Origin: Mortierella alpina
Lineage: Eukaryota > Mortierellomycota > Mortierellomycetes > Mortierellales > Mortierellaceae
Direction of reading: 5' to 3'
Length of the DNA stretch: 64,000 bases
Assembly (NCBI GenBank): GCA_029449245.1
Contig: JANATF010000014.1
Location: 56,001-120,000 of the forward strand
Numbering within the stretch: the first letter of the stretch is position 1; every line of letters starts with the position of its first letter. Below, one piece after another: positions 9,737 to 18,865 of the stretch. The notes under the pieces are model-generated. The model worked only from the letters and a program-made list of their open reading frames with translations, was not told the origin of the DNA and ran no database searches. The position numbers and the translations under genes are program-made.

Positions 9737-11458
9737 GTGCTGGCGAAGGACGACATGGATGCGCTGGACAAGGAGGTGTCCGCTTTGCTAACCAAGGGAT
9801 CTATCGAGTTAGCGACATCGCCAGGTTTTTCAAGCCGTCTCTTCTGTATCCCAAAGAAGACTGGCGACCTGCGTCCAGTACTCAACCTTCGACCACTGAA
9901 CGCGTATATCGCCCAACGACACTTCAAGATGGAGACGTTAGGGGCGATCACGACGGCGATCCGCAGGAACGACTACATGACTTCGCTCGACCTGCAGGAC
10001 GCGTTTCACCACGTCTCGATCAACAAGAACTTCAGGAAATACCTTCAGTTTCGATGGAGAGGCAAAAACTACCAGTTCAAGGTGTTGCCATTTGGCCTGT
10101 CGCTGGCGCCACTTGTGTTCACGAAAGTTCTGCGCCCTGTGTTGAAGTGGGCACGGGCCAGAGGGATCAGGATATTCGCATACCTCGACGATCTCCTGAT
10201 TGCCGCGTCATCGAAGGAGCAGGCACTAAAGGACACTGCTCTGGTTCAGGACAAACTGAAGGAGCTGGGTTTTCTGGTCAAGCTCTCGAAGTCGCAGCTC
10301 GTACCGACTCAGAAGATTCAGCACCTTGGATTCATCATCGACTCGACCAACATGACCCTGTCAGTGCCTGGCGACAAGATCAGGGACGTGCGCAGGGAGG
10401 CATCCAAAATGGTCAACAAGGGAGCAGCGACGGTGAGACAGCTCTCATCTTTCATCGGCAAGACGAATGCGATGACCGCAGCGATCTTTCCAGCGCGCCT
10501 GCGATCACAGCATCTGCTCCAGTTGAAGAACGCCTCTCTGGCAACGGGAAAGCAGTGGACCGACACGGTGGATCTCACAGCGAAGGCGAAGGAAGACCTT
10601 CTCTGGTGGAAGACGGGGCTTCAGACATGGAATGGACAGTGCTGGATACCGCCTCAGACAGCGATGGACGTCTACACGGACGCATCGGACTCGGGATGGG
10701 GCATCGTGATCGGGAACCAGTGGTGGTCAGGATTATGGTCGAAGCATCAGCATCGTCAACACATCAATGTCAAGGAATTGCTTACGGTCCTCATGGCAAC
10801 GGACCTCCCGGAGTGCAAGGGCAAGACCCTGAACATCATATGCGACAACACGTCAACCATCGCATACATCAATCGCTTCGGCGGCACTCGATCACCCGAG
10901 TTGCTACATTGGGCAACGAAGCTCTGGGACAGGTGCCTCAGGACGGGCACACGCCTCAAGACGACGTACATCCCCTCGTCCTTCAATCCAGCAGACGCGC
11001 CTTCACGTCAACTCACAGCTCAGTTGGAATGGTCAATCAGCCAAGACTTCTTCTCACGGATGGATCGGAAGTGGGGACCACACAAGGTGGATCTGTTTGC
11101 GTCGGAGACGAACCACCGCCTTCCACGCTTCATGTCATGGAAGCCTTGCAAGAGGGCAATGGCCTGGGACGCCCTACAACAACCTTGGAAGGGTCTAGGG
11201 CGAGTCTACTGCTGCCCTCCATGGAACCTGATCCCGACAGTGCTCCAGAAGATCCGGCAGGAGAAGGTGGAAGCGACCATCATCACTCCGTTCTGGCGAT
11301 CAGCACTTTGGTTCCCGACGATTCAGGACATGTCATCCAAAGCCCCAATACCGATTCCGAGGGAGGCAGTGCTTCCAGCACCGGGAAACGCACCGGACAT
11401 TTTGCAGAAAAATCCGATGTGGTCGCTCACTGCATGGAGCGTAAGCGGCAGGCGTTAA
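9737..11458 (+). CDS. DIRS reverse transcriptase / RNase H
   Basis: At least 573 aa. The frame is open further upstream to about 9602, and the listed position is a GTG, so the true start or frameshift site is unresolved. RT motifs are clear: DLQDAFHHVSI, the LPFGLSLAP segment, and the YLDD active site in FAYLDDLLIAA. RNase H follows with DVYTDASDSGWG, an E-containing helix and the ICDNTSTIAYINR segment. The C-terminal part has the conserved DLFAS...YCCPPWNLI block of DIRS/Ngaro pol, sometimes compared with adenine methyltransferases; catalysis there is not claimed. It ends within the recombinase frame. Confidence 0.85.
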   Translation: MLAKDDMDALDKEVSALLTKGSIELATSPGFSSRLFCIPKKTGDLRPVLNLRPLNAYIAQRHFKMETLGAITTAIRRNDYMTSLDLQDAFHHVSINKNFRKYLQFRWRGKNYQFKVLPFGLSLAPLVFTKVLRPVLKWARARGIRIFAYLDDLLIAASSKEQALKDTALVQDKLKELGFLVKLSKSQLVPTQKIQHLGFIIDSTNMTLSVPGDKIRDVRREASKMVNKGAATVRQLSSFIGKTNAMTAAIFPARLRSQHLLQLKNASLATGKQWTDTVDLTAKAKEDLLWWKTGLQTWNGQCWIPPQTAMDVYTDASDSGWGIVIGNQWWSGLWSKHQHRQHINVKELLTVLMATDLPECKGKTLNIICDNTSTIAYINRFGGTRSPELLHWATKLWDRCLRTGTRLKTTYIPSSFNPADAPSRQLTAQLEWSISQDFFSRMDRKWGPHKVDLFASETNHRLPRFMSWKPCKRAMAWDALQQPWKGLGRVYCCPPWNLIPTVLQKIRQEKVEATIITPFWRSALWFPTIQDMSSKAPIPIPREAVLPAPGNAPDILQKNPMWSLTAWSVSGRR

Positions 11459-12426
11459 TGGCAATGGGCGCTGATGACTCAGTCATCGCCATGTGGGACA
11501 ACAACAAGGCTCACAAACGCACCTTGAATCAACGCGCAGGATCTCAGCTTCAGTACATCCGGTGGGCACTGGCGCGAGATATCGATCCTCTCACCCCAAG
11601 CGCCGCCAATCTTCTCAACTTCTTGGTTTCGGGAGTGGCATTGGGCAGGTGGTCAGAGTCGACAACGGCCACCTACAAATCGCAGATCATTCAACTCTAT
11701 GATGATCAGTCGGTATTTCAGACAGAGCTGTTCAAGAGCTCGATGCGGATGCTTCAGACCCGCACCATTACCGACTTCAAGGCACTGGACCTCGACCTTT
11801 CCCCAGCGATTCGTTACTTGGAGGCCTTGCCAGAAAACGCTCTGCTATCCTTAGAGCAGATCACGACCAAGCTTTGCTGGCTCTTGGCCGTAGTGGGAAT
11901 GTTTCGTGGTGACGACATTGCCTGCATTGACATTGCAAACGAGCACTTTCGTGTGACCCAGCAAGTGGCGATTTTGCCAGTGGTCCTGCCAAAAGAGAAG
12001 CGCCGCCATGGACGGATCCGCAAGTTCACTACCATTCAAGCGCATCCGAACGCCGCTTTATGCCCGGTGGCAACACTACGAGAATACATCTCACGCCTGC
12101 CACCCGAAGATGACCTTGTGCCCCACCGCAAGGACCCGGACGTGCTCATCCGCCCGTTGGTGCGCGACCGACGCAACCCTCTCAATGCAGTCGGTCCTGA
12201 CACCATCAATAGGCACATCGGCTCGATCACTGATCTCCTCGAGCGACCTGCCTCCTCCACCCGTCCTCGTGCGCGAGCCATCGGTGCCTCAGCCGCGTAC
12301 AAGAACGGTGCCCCCAAGGACGACATTGTGGTGCAAGCCAATTGGTCGTCGTCTGTGATGTTCGACAGCTTCTACAGATTGAGTGGAACCACTGCCACCA
12401 ATTTTTCGACCGCTGTCCTGCCCTGA
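11434..12426 (+). CDS. DIRS tyrosine recombinase
   Basis: About 330 aa from ATG 11434, overlapping the RT 3' end. The fold has an SAM-like N-terminal helical part (YIRWALARDIDPLTPSAANL) and a catalytic part with Arg I in MFRGDD, Arg II in RARAIGAS and the nucleophile in FDSFYR near the C-terminus, as in DIRS and Ngaro recombinases that integrate circular cDNA. The usual His of the second box is not obvious (VQANW). The same frame is open for 1284 codons back to 8572, overlapping gag and RT, which is odd and may be partly translated or partly a codon-bias artefact. Confidence 0.8.
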   Translation: MERKRQALMAMGADDSVIAMWDNNKAHKRTLNQRAGSQLQYIRWALARDIDPLTPSAANLLNFLVSGVALGRWSESTTATYKSQIIQLYDDQSVFQTELFKSSMRMLQTRTITDFKALDLDLSPAIRYLEALPENALLSLEQITTKLCWLLAVVGMFRGDDIACIDIANEHFRVTQQVAILPVVLPKEKRRHGRIRKFTTIQAHPNAALCPVATLREYISRLPPEDDLVPHRKDPDVLIRPLVRDRRNPLNAVGPDTINRHIGSITDLLERPASSTRPRARAIGASAAYKNGAPKDDIVVQANWSSSVMFDSFYRLSGTTATNFSTAVLP

Positions 12427-12441
12427 TTTGTTCTCTGGAGC

Positions 12442-12541
12442 CACATATGGAGTCCTCGCCAAAGGCTGGATAATGTATCAGCGTAGCCGAATAATATGAA
12501 GGCTTAAGCATATTATCCGACTACGGCGAGGACTCCATATG
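12442..12541 (+). repeat. DIRS internal complementary region
   Basis: It reads as the reverse complement of the left terminus (CACATATGGAGTCCTCGCC then AAAGGCTGGATAA) joined to the reverse complement of the right terminus (TGTATCAGCG ... ATATTATCCGACTACGGCGAGG). It defines both element ends to the base. Confidence 0.9.
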
Positions 12542-12590
12542 TCCCGCCCTTTTTCCCGCCCAAGTCCTTCCTCGTTGTCGCTCACGAGTC

Positions 12591-12715
12591 GAAGATGCAG
12601 TTCCAGTAGGGCTCCCACCGAGTACAAATAGTTCAGTCTAGCTTCACTTTATTTCATTTCTGGAGGTTTCGAGCAATCATCATTAAAAGAAGATTACACA
12701 TATGGAGTCCTCGCC
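12591..12715 (-). repeat. DIRS right inverted terminal repeat
   Basis: Inverted partner of 8484-8608. It is followed by the 51-bp right-terminal extension ending GCTGATACA at 12766, which contains its own inverted motif (AATATGCTTAAGC / GCTTCATATT-like). Confidence 0.9.
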
Positions 12716-12766
12716 GTAGTCGGATAATATGCTTAAGCCTTCATATTATTCGGCTACGCTGATACA

Positions 12767-13410
12767 TAAATCTTATGAATATTTTTTTTTCATATCCACA
12801 CTGGATGGTGTTTCATGCATGAGTGCAGTATGGGACCCCTGACGTGCTTCTATTGTGGTGAACCAGAAAAACGTCCAAAAGTTGACAGAGGTGATCAAGT
12901 GAGATGGCCAACTTTGAATTGATTCTCCAATGCAATTACGTTCTCGAAATGACCTAGCATACGTCCTGAGTACTCGCAGGAATCCAAGGAATAGTCCAGG
13001 TGAAGGCTGTTTGAAAAGAAACAGATGGCGATGGTGAATCAGAACAATTTGTCGAAATTTGCAATTTATGCAATCACAAATGTCGAGCATTGTATCTTGA
13101 AGCCGATCAAGACCATGAACAACAAGACTAATCATTTCACAAGCCAGAACTTCCAAGTGAATTTTAAAACTCGCAGAAAGAGGCCATTCTATCCTATGGG
13201 ACTGACTCTCCACCGGTGCTGTTCCAGGAATGGGAGCAATACCGAAATGCTCAGTGACCACCTAACATGGACATACATATGAAAATAAGGTTCGGATAGA
13301 CACAGCTTTCAAAAAAAAATATTTCTTGGCATCGTAGTCTATATATAACTGTGGCGGGAAGGTCGTAACGTCCCTGGGTAACTGTGATCAGAGTACTGTG
13401 AAGAAAGGAA
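12767..13410. other. intergenic, no convincing gene
   Basis: Right flank of the DIRS element and distal promoter of the small secreted protein. A 162-codon minus frame and an 85-codon plus frame overlap here. Neither has a domain, a signal or a splice partner, so neither is called. Confidence 0.4.
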
Positions 13411-13412
13411 GG

Positions 13413-13422
13413 GTATAAATAC
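13413..13422 (+). promoter_or_regulatory. TATA box of the small secreted protein gene
   Basis: GGTATAAATACC about 120 nt before the ATG, followed by a pyrimidine-rich start region (TCGTTTCCTTTTTTTCACTACTCTCC-type, 13437-13465). The spacing fits a fungal core promoter with a ~90-nt 5' UTR. Confidence 0.6.
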
Positions 13423-13534
13423 CGAGTGACTGTCGCTCGTTTCCTTTTTTTCACTACTCTCCTCAACCACAAACACAACAGCTACAACAACGCACTATCT
13501 CACTCTCCTCAACTAAACACATATAAATCCCGAA

Positions 13535-13966
13535 ATGCGTCTCTCTACCATCCTCGCCGCCTCCACCATGGCCGTACTCTCTGTCGTCTCCGCCCAGTCG
13601 ACGAACCCTGATAATGCAACCATGACCGCCTGCAACCAGTGCATAGAATCGGCCGGAATGGCCGCCGACCCCAGGTGCAAAAAAGTCGTGACCACTGTGG
13701 ATGGCAATGGATCCGCGAGCTATGAGTCCAAGCCCTGCTTGTGTGCATTGAAGTCCAAGAAGAATTGGCTCGATAGCTGTGTGGGTCCCGACAAGTGCAC
13801 AGCCGCCATGAAGGACACCGTTTTGGCAATGATGAGTACTCTTGCTGGTTCGTGTGAGGGCGTCTCTGCTAACAGTACCGCTGGTGCGAGTTTCTGTGGG
13901 GCTTCCCCGGCTAAGGTTGCTACTGCCGGAGCTGCTGCCTTTGCTATTGCCGGTGCCCTCATGTAG
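13535..13966 (+). CDS. small secreted cysteine-rich, probably GPI-anchored protein
   Basis: 143 aa, single exon. Residues 1-20 are a signal peptide (MRLSTILAASTMAVLSVVSA). The mature part has nine cysteines in pairs (ACNQC, KPCLC, single C in DPRC, DSC, DKC, GSC, SFC). The C-terminus is a small-residue hydrophobic tail (ATAGAAAFAIAGALM) preceded by Ser/Gly/Ala, typical of GPI anchoring. The spacing loosely recalls CFEM-like domains but does not fit closely enough to name. It lies between the DIRS element and the intact CRN duplicate. Likely located at the cell wall or outer membrane face; function unknown. Confidence 0.75.
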   Translation: MRLSTILAASTMAVLSVVSAQSTNPDNATMTACNQCIESAGMAADPRCKKVVTTVDGNGSASYESKPCLCALKSKKNWLDSCVGPDKCTAAMKDTVLAMMSTLAGSCEGVSANSTAGASFCGASPAKVATAGAAAFAIAGALM

Positions 13967-13998
13967 AATTCAGAATACATTCATTTCCAATCTCATAT

Positions 13999-15410
13999 AC
14001 TGTCAATGTAGCGTACGCTACCCCTGTATCATTCTTTGACCATTTGACGGCCCTGTCACTGTCTGCCCGAACCCAGGATCCCCGCGACAACATTTGTAGG
14101 TACTTGGTTATTTATTTCAACTACTCAATGACAACGCAGTTCAAAATAATTCTTAATCATCCTGGAGATTATGCATCTAGTTCCTCGGCGTGTTGCATCC
14201 ACTTGTTGATTTTAGCCATCCTGTCGTTGAAATCCCGAAGATGTCTGCGTGATACCTTTGCTATTTTCTCAAGATCTTTAAGCATGCTATGTAATGCCTG
14301 TTCTCTTGCCGGTCCAAAAAGCTCGATAGAGTTTTGAAGCAAGTCCAAGGTCGCACGTCGTTTGTCGCTGTTCAGCTTGCGAATGGCATCTTGAGCTTGG
14401 TAAATCAGATGAATACGCTCCGATGACTCGCGCCTGTCTTGATCGGGAAAGCAGGTGTTCTTCGTAGAAGATGAGGTACAGTCTTGTTCTGGGGGGCTGC
14501 CACTGTCTCCATCCATGAAGGAAATGATGCGCTTGAGTTTTCGAGCCGCAGCATGGTTGGAGGATTCGGGAGTGCCTTGCTCGCCGTGATCACTAGCCTC
14601 GTCAGCGGCGGTAGAGTTCACTGAGTGATCGTGGCGGTCCGTTTGAGGAGGGAAGCAAACCCTCTTGGTAGAAGACGCTGGACGAGATGAGCATGGAATG
14701 ATGTCTTGTTCTGGTGTGCCGCCAGTGTTTTCTTCCATGAAGGAAGAGGTACGTTTGAGTTTGAGTGTTCGAACCATAGTGGGATCGGAGGGATCGGGGG
14801 TGACTTGCTCACTGTGATGACTAGCCTCACCAGCTGTGGTAGAGTTCACTGAGTGGTCGTGCTTGCTTGTCTCGTTTGAAATGATGGCGGCAACACATGG
14901 TGCTGGGTCTTGCGCACAGAAATTGACATCATGCGGTGGTTTGTCCTCAGGCGCGGCCGTTCCTGATTTCGAAACCGTGGATAGATCTGGGGAAGGCTGT
15001 TGCTTGACTTGATCAGAGGTGGAGGGCTTGACTGGAGGAACGTAGTCTAGTTGGAGTGTTTCGATGTCCCAGGCGGATAATAGTGCAAGTGAATTCGGGG
15101 TGGTGGCTTGATTTCGAGCATGATCTTGGTCTTGCTGGCATTCTGGAGCGCCACTGTTCTCGATGACGATGTGAATGTAGCCCTCAGATGGAGGTTTCGG
15201 AAATACAGCAGAAAGACGATCCGTTGACATTAGGAGCTTCTTATCCATGGCACTGACATCAGAAAGCAGGACCACTTTGTCGTGATGAGACGCTTCATCG
15301 ATGAGGACCCTCCAAAGCCTGAGGCTGATTGCCTCGATGTTCTTGAAGAGCTGAAACTGCTTAGTTTTGATGCTGGACTTGAGATCATCAACGGTAAACC
15401 CGTTAGAGAT
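13999..15410. repeat. segmental duplication, right copy (partner 6836-8247)
   Basis: Partner of the left copy at a fixed offset of 7163. This copy is continuous with a full CRN header and start codon, so it is the likely source. Confidence 0.9.
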
Positions 15411-15521
15411 CTTGATGCAAAAGGAGCTTGACGACGGCTGGCCATCGATGATGCAGAATACAGTGATCAGTTGTGACGAGCGCCTGGTTACCTTGCGAGG
15501 AGAGTTTGGGAACTTGAGCAT
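14169..15521 (-). CDS. Crinkler-family protein with Ser-rich middle and coiled-coil tail
   Basis: 450 aa from ATG 15521, single exon. Residues about 18-115 form the CRN ubiquitin-like header (LITVFCIIDGQ, FTVDDLKSSIK, LRLWRVLI, IHIVIENSG), matching the headers of the neighbouring CRN genes. Residues 115-350 are low-complexity Ser/Pro/Glu with an internal duplication of about 75 residues (HDHSVNST..., KLKRxxSFM..., PEQD..., TKRVCFPP). Residues 355-450 are charged and helical, probably a coiled coil. There is no nuclease or NTPase domain, so the C-terminal activity is unknown. CRN proteins act inside cells, often in nuclei; whether this one is exported is unknown, and no signal peptide is present. 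Confidence 0.7.
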   Translation of the reverse strand: MLKFPNSPRKVTRRSSQLITVFCIIDGQPSSSSFCIKISNGFTVDDLKSSIKTKQFQLFKNIEAISLRLWRVLIDEASHHDKVVLLSDVSAMDKKLLMSTDRLSAVFPKPPSEGYIHIVIENSGAPECQQDQDHARNQATTPNSLALLSAWDIETLQLDYVPPVKPSTSDQVKQQPSPDLSTVSKSGTAAPEDKPPHDVNFCAQDPAPCVAAIISNETSKHDHSVNSTTAGEASHHSEQVTPDPSDPTMVRTLKLKRTSSFMEENTGGTPEQDIIPCSSRPASSTKRVCFPPQTDRHDHSVNSTAADEASDHGEQGTPESSNHAAARKLKRIISFMDGDSGSPPEQDCTSSSTKNTCFPDQDRRESSERIHLIYQAQDAIRKLNSDKRRATLDLLQNSIELFGPAREQALHSMLKDLEKIAKVSRRHLRDFNDRMAKINKWMQHAEELDA

Positions 15522-15715
15522 TTTGAGTTAGAAGTGAAAGAAATATGGGAAAGAACTATGGGAAAGAAATAAGGTGTGACGCGAACGCAGAAAAGCGATC
15601 TTTATAGAACTTTTATTTGAATGTAATCAGTTTCGTTCAAATGATTAACGGTTGATTGAATCAATGAACTTTATATAAGCGCTCGGGCAACATGTTTGTA
15701 TGACTTGAACTACTA

Positions 15716-16012
15716 TTACAAAAATGGTTTAACCCAGTCAGGGACATCAGCCCTCACGTAGCCATTCCTTGAACCTTTGGAGATAAAGCCTTCAAGTCCT
15801 CGTATTGAGGTGAGTTTTTCCCTCCGGTGTTGTGCATTGAATGGGATCCACCAGAGCTCTAAAGCCTCAGGGCCAATATCATTGAACTGTTCCCTTGCTG
15901 CGTGCCAGACGAGGTCCTTCAAACAAGCAACAGTGTACCAAGATCTTGGTTCTACAGGGAAATGTTCCAGATCTGGTCTCCCTTCAACGATGCACATGAA
16001 TCTCAAAAGCAT
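15716..16012 (-). CDS. stand-alone Crinkler header-like protein
   Basis: 98 aa, single exon. It aligns by eye with CRN headers: LLRFMCIVEG, FPVEPRSWYTVACLKDLVW, FNDIGPEALELWWIPF. The frame then ends after about 30 more residues, without the effector domain. It could be a truncated CRN, a small regulatory ubiquitin-like protein, or the first exon of a longer gene, although no donor and downstream CRN exon were found before the next CRN gene. Confidence 0.5.
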   Translation of the reverse strand: MLLRFMCIVEGRPDLEHFPVEPRSWYTVACLKDLVWHAAREQFNDIGPEALELWWIPFNAQHRREKLTSIRGLEGFISKGSRNGYVRADVPDWVKPFL

Positions 16013-16449
16013 GGCGATGATTGATAGTATGAAAAAAGGGGCTAGGAAGTAGTCTTGTAAGCATAACGACTGCGTAACATCTTTTATACTTCACTGCAAG
16101 GAGGCTCTGAATGCGATATCAAGAATCGTCCTCCACCCAATACAGACTACGTACATCGACTGTAGCACTGTGGTATTTGCGGGTCAGCATCATGGTCTGC
16201 GATCAGCTCGCACCCAATCCGGCAACAATTGGCTATGTATGGTGTATCGTGTCACGGAGCAGGATGGGCCTCCCTTCCTCGCCTCATCCATGCTGCATCA
16301 ATGCAAGCGCCAACTCTCTTCTTTGTTTACCTCACTCTCTGCGCGCAGGTTTGTGCCCTTCCATTTATTCTTTCTCTATTCAATAACACGAGCCTTCACT
16401 TTTCTCTATTCAATAACACTAACTTTCATCTGCCAACTGATTCCCAGTA
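16013..16449. other. divergent intergenic/promoter region
   Basis: Shared upstream region of the CRN-header gene (minus) and the zinc-finger-like gene (plus). It contains a direct repeat TCTCTATTCAATAACAC at about 16374 and 16403, 29 bp apart and close to the likely start site of the plus-strand gene. Confidence 0.4.
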
Positions 16450-17076
16450 ATGGACGAATTCAACAGCGACGAAGATTCTGGGCAAATGGTCCGCAAGAGT
16501 CTACCTAATGCTACCGGGGACAAGGCTGCCACAAGTTGCACATTCAAAAATTGCGTCAAAGGTCTGCTGGAGCCTGGCAAGAGCCTGACCAAGTCACAAA
16601 AGCAGCATGTTCAAGGATACCATACATCCACGATACACACCGTGACGCTTCGGGGAGTGGAGCTCAACTTCAAGAGGAATGACGAGAAGGACATGTATTA
16701 TGTTTGCCCCTGTCATTCGCAACATGTTTGCTTTTCCAGCCTAAAAACCCACATCTTAGGATCGGAACACACCACAATGAACCGGAAACCCTGTACAAAG
16801 ATTGCCGAGGAGATACAACAAGTGTTGGAAACTGGGGAACCACGTACGAAGGACAATCCGGAGTTTGAGGCCACAAGAACCACGACCGAAAACGATCCAG
16901 CTGTGCTGGCTACGGCGGACGAGTCAACCATTGATCAAGACTTGAACGAGCTCGACATTTTCGAGAAACATGAACGAGTACTCAAAAGGGCCATTGACGA
17001 GCTGAATGAAGCGAGGGACGATAATGAGCGGTTAAAGCAGCAGTATCTTAGTCTTAGAAAGTCATTAAAAAGTTAG
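16450..17076 (+). CDS. C2H2-like zinc-binding protein with C-terminal coiled coil
   Basis: 208 aa, single exon. Two possible zinc sites are visible: CTFKNC...HVQGYH (residues about 31-58), and CPCHSQHVCF...LKTHILGSEH (about 85-107), which resembles a C2H2 finger with altered spacing. Residues 165-208 (FEKHERVLKRAIDELNEA...) are a coiled coil. This could be a DNA- or RNA-binding dimer, but no family is recognised. The stop lies 75 bp before a long microsatellite. Confidence 0.55.
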   Translation: MDEFNSDEDSGQMVRKSLPNATGDKAATSCTFKNCVKGLLEPGKSLTKSQKQHVQGYHTSTIHTVTLRGVELNFKRNDEKDMYYVCPCHSQHVCFSSLKTHILGSEHTTMNRKPCTKIAEEIQQVLETGEPRTKDNPEFEATRTTTENDPAVLATADESTIDQDLNELDIFEKHERVLKRAIDELNEARDDNERLKQQYLSLRKSLKS

Positions 17077-17151
17077 ATGGCATCTCATTCTATTTATTTG
17101 TCACATGAACATCATATGAATGGATGAATTGATGATGTATGGGTTGACGAC

Positions 17152-17302
17152 GGATGGATGGATGGATGGATGGATGGATGGATGGATGGATGGATGGATG
17201 GATGGATGGATGGATGGATGGATGGATGGATGGATGGATGGATGGATGGATGGATGGATGGATGGATGGATGGATGGATGGATGGGTGGGTGGATGGATA
17301 GA
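17152..17302 (+). repeat. (GGAT)n microsatellite
   Basis: Perfect GGAT repeat for about 33 units (17152-17284), then a few imperfect units. It is open in several frames on both strands and yields spurious Asp-Gly-Trp-Met or Ile-His-Pro-Ser repeat proteins, which are not genes. Confidence 0.98.
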
Positions 17303-17557
17303 TGTACGATATAATTTCCTAAACAATCCTCCGCGTCATAGCCCTCTGTGTGCATGCATGAATAGCCTTGGATATCTTTCTGCGAACTCTGCTACTACTC
17401 CTCCCGCCATGCATACCAGTTCTTTATCCCCGTCTCTGCATGCATGAAGGGTTTGGTCTAGAGCGAGTGTTCTTTGCCACCATTTTTCAGGTATGCTCTT
17501 AACTCAGCCCTTCGTCTGCCATGAATAATATATAAGTACTTTGTTCCTCCCGCTGAA

Positions 17558-18579
17558 ATGGATACATCAGACATCCCACAAACACACTGCGATATGAATA
17601 CTCTACCTTTGAATTCCGCAACGCATGCGGCCTACAACGGACCCACAGGAAAGCGCACTTCAGAAACCGATTTTGAAAAAGGCGGGACTGCTGCCCAAGA
17701 AGCAGAAGAAGGGTATGGTTCTTTGCTTCTTTGCGACATGTTTTATCGACGATGAATCTATCTTTGAGTGAAGAGTGAATTAACATTTTTTGGTTGGCAA
17801 CTTTGCATAGTAGAATCTACGTAGAGGTGCCCGTTGGCATCAACGAGAGGCGCAAGAAACGACGCCTCACAAAGCGCAAGTTTTCGATACCATTAAACGC
17901 AAGTCCACCAGTTGACGACCCAACAGCTGCTGATGTGATGTCCGTTACTGGGGAAATTTCGCCTGTGCCTGAATCACCTCGGGCCAGCGTATCACAAACA
18001 CACCACCTGCCTTTGCTTGAGGGTGGTCGTACTCTCGAAGAAAATCTCTTGGAGGTGGAAATTGTATCCGTGGACGATTCAGACGACACTATTCTAAACT
18101 ACCCCTCGGATTTCCCTCTTACCACTGACGACTCATCAACGGAACATCCTTTATGTGACGATTTGATTGCAAAGCTTGACGACCATAGACAACGGGTGGA
18201 GAATGCCGTCATCCTTCACGGCGAGTCTTGGGTCAGTCGTTATCGCGTGCGTACGCGAGAAATGTTTGGCAGGTCAATCGCCAACAATATACTACGAGCA
18301 AGTGACTGTTTAGAAGACGAGGTCGAAGCAAGGGTGTTCGAGATCTTCAAGACGCGGTGGACGAATGCTGAGGACCGCAGAAAAGACGCCCAAGCAGCGC
18401 AAGATATGGCTACCATGCGCAAGCGTGACCTCAATGGTGCAAGAAAACAGCTCATGGCGGCTCAGAGTGCGGTGGGAAAAGCCACGGCCGCAGTGGTAGA
18501 GGCCAATAATTTGTTTGCGGCAGCCGAGGACAACTTCAGAGAAGCAAAGCGAATCCTCTTCCGTTCTTTGTCCGAATAA
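17558..18579 (+). CDS. unrecognised protein with Ala-rich C-terminal coiled coil
   Basis: Two exons, 17558-17712 and 17811-18579 (donor GG|GTATGG, acceptor GCATAG, phase 2), 307 aa. The N-terminus is Thr/Glu-rich. A basic cluster NERRKKRRLTKRK right after the junction looks like a nuclear localisation signal. An acidic Ser/Asp stretch follows (VDDSDDTILNYPSD). Residues about 215-307 form a long Ala/Lys/Glu helix (AAQSAVGKATAAVVEANN). No domain is recognised. Its coiled coil and that of the upstream gene could pair, which is conjecture. A TATATAAG motif at 17529 suits its promoter. Confidence 0.6.
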
Positions 18580-18865
18580 AGGAATCAGTGTCGTCTTACC
18601 TCAATGCAAAGAACTTCTGCAAATATTAGTTATTGTTTAAAGAGCCTACTAGACAAAGACGACCCATCTCCCATGTAAGAGAGCAAGTCGAGCATAGGCC
18701 GGTTCTTGAAGGTGTCGTCATATGCTTTCAGAGGGACGAGGATAGTAACATGTTAAGTGTCGCCTTTATTGACGTCCTCGTCTTCAGTATCTGGTCCAAA
18801 GTGAGCTATTAAATCATGCATGTATATCCGATACTAGCACTGTACAATGACACAACAATTTTCAT

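Larger units (their letters stand above)
8471..12766 (+). mobile_element. complete DIRS-type tyrosine-recombinase retrotransposon
   Basis: Its 4296 bp begin TTATCCAGCC and end CGCTGATACA. Inverted terminal repeats of 125 bp lie at 8484-8608 and 12591-12715. The internal complementary region at 12442-12541 is the reverse complement of the left and right termini joined head to tail (junction GGATAA/TGTATC at 12473/12474). This is the diagnostic DIRS architecture, in which the region templates a circular intermediate that a tyrosine recombinase integrates without target duplication. Coding order is gag-like, RT/RNase H, recombinase, all on the plus strand and without obvious breaks, so the element looks potentially competent. 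Confidence 0.92.

Noticed and set aside
8572-11433. The first ~950 codons of the long recombinase frame as a protein of its own
   Set aside because: They overlap gag and RT in other frames and contain low-complexity residues without domains; kept only as an observation.
12773-13282. Overlapping 162- and 85-codon frames
   Set aside because: No domain, signal peptide, splice partner or promoter logic for either.
17090-17447. Open frames encoding Asp-Gly-Trp-Met or Ile-His-Pro-Ser repeats
   Set aside because: Produced by the (GGAT)n microsatellite, which is open in several frames on both strands.
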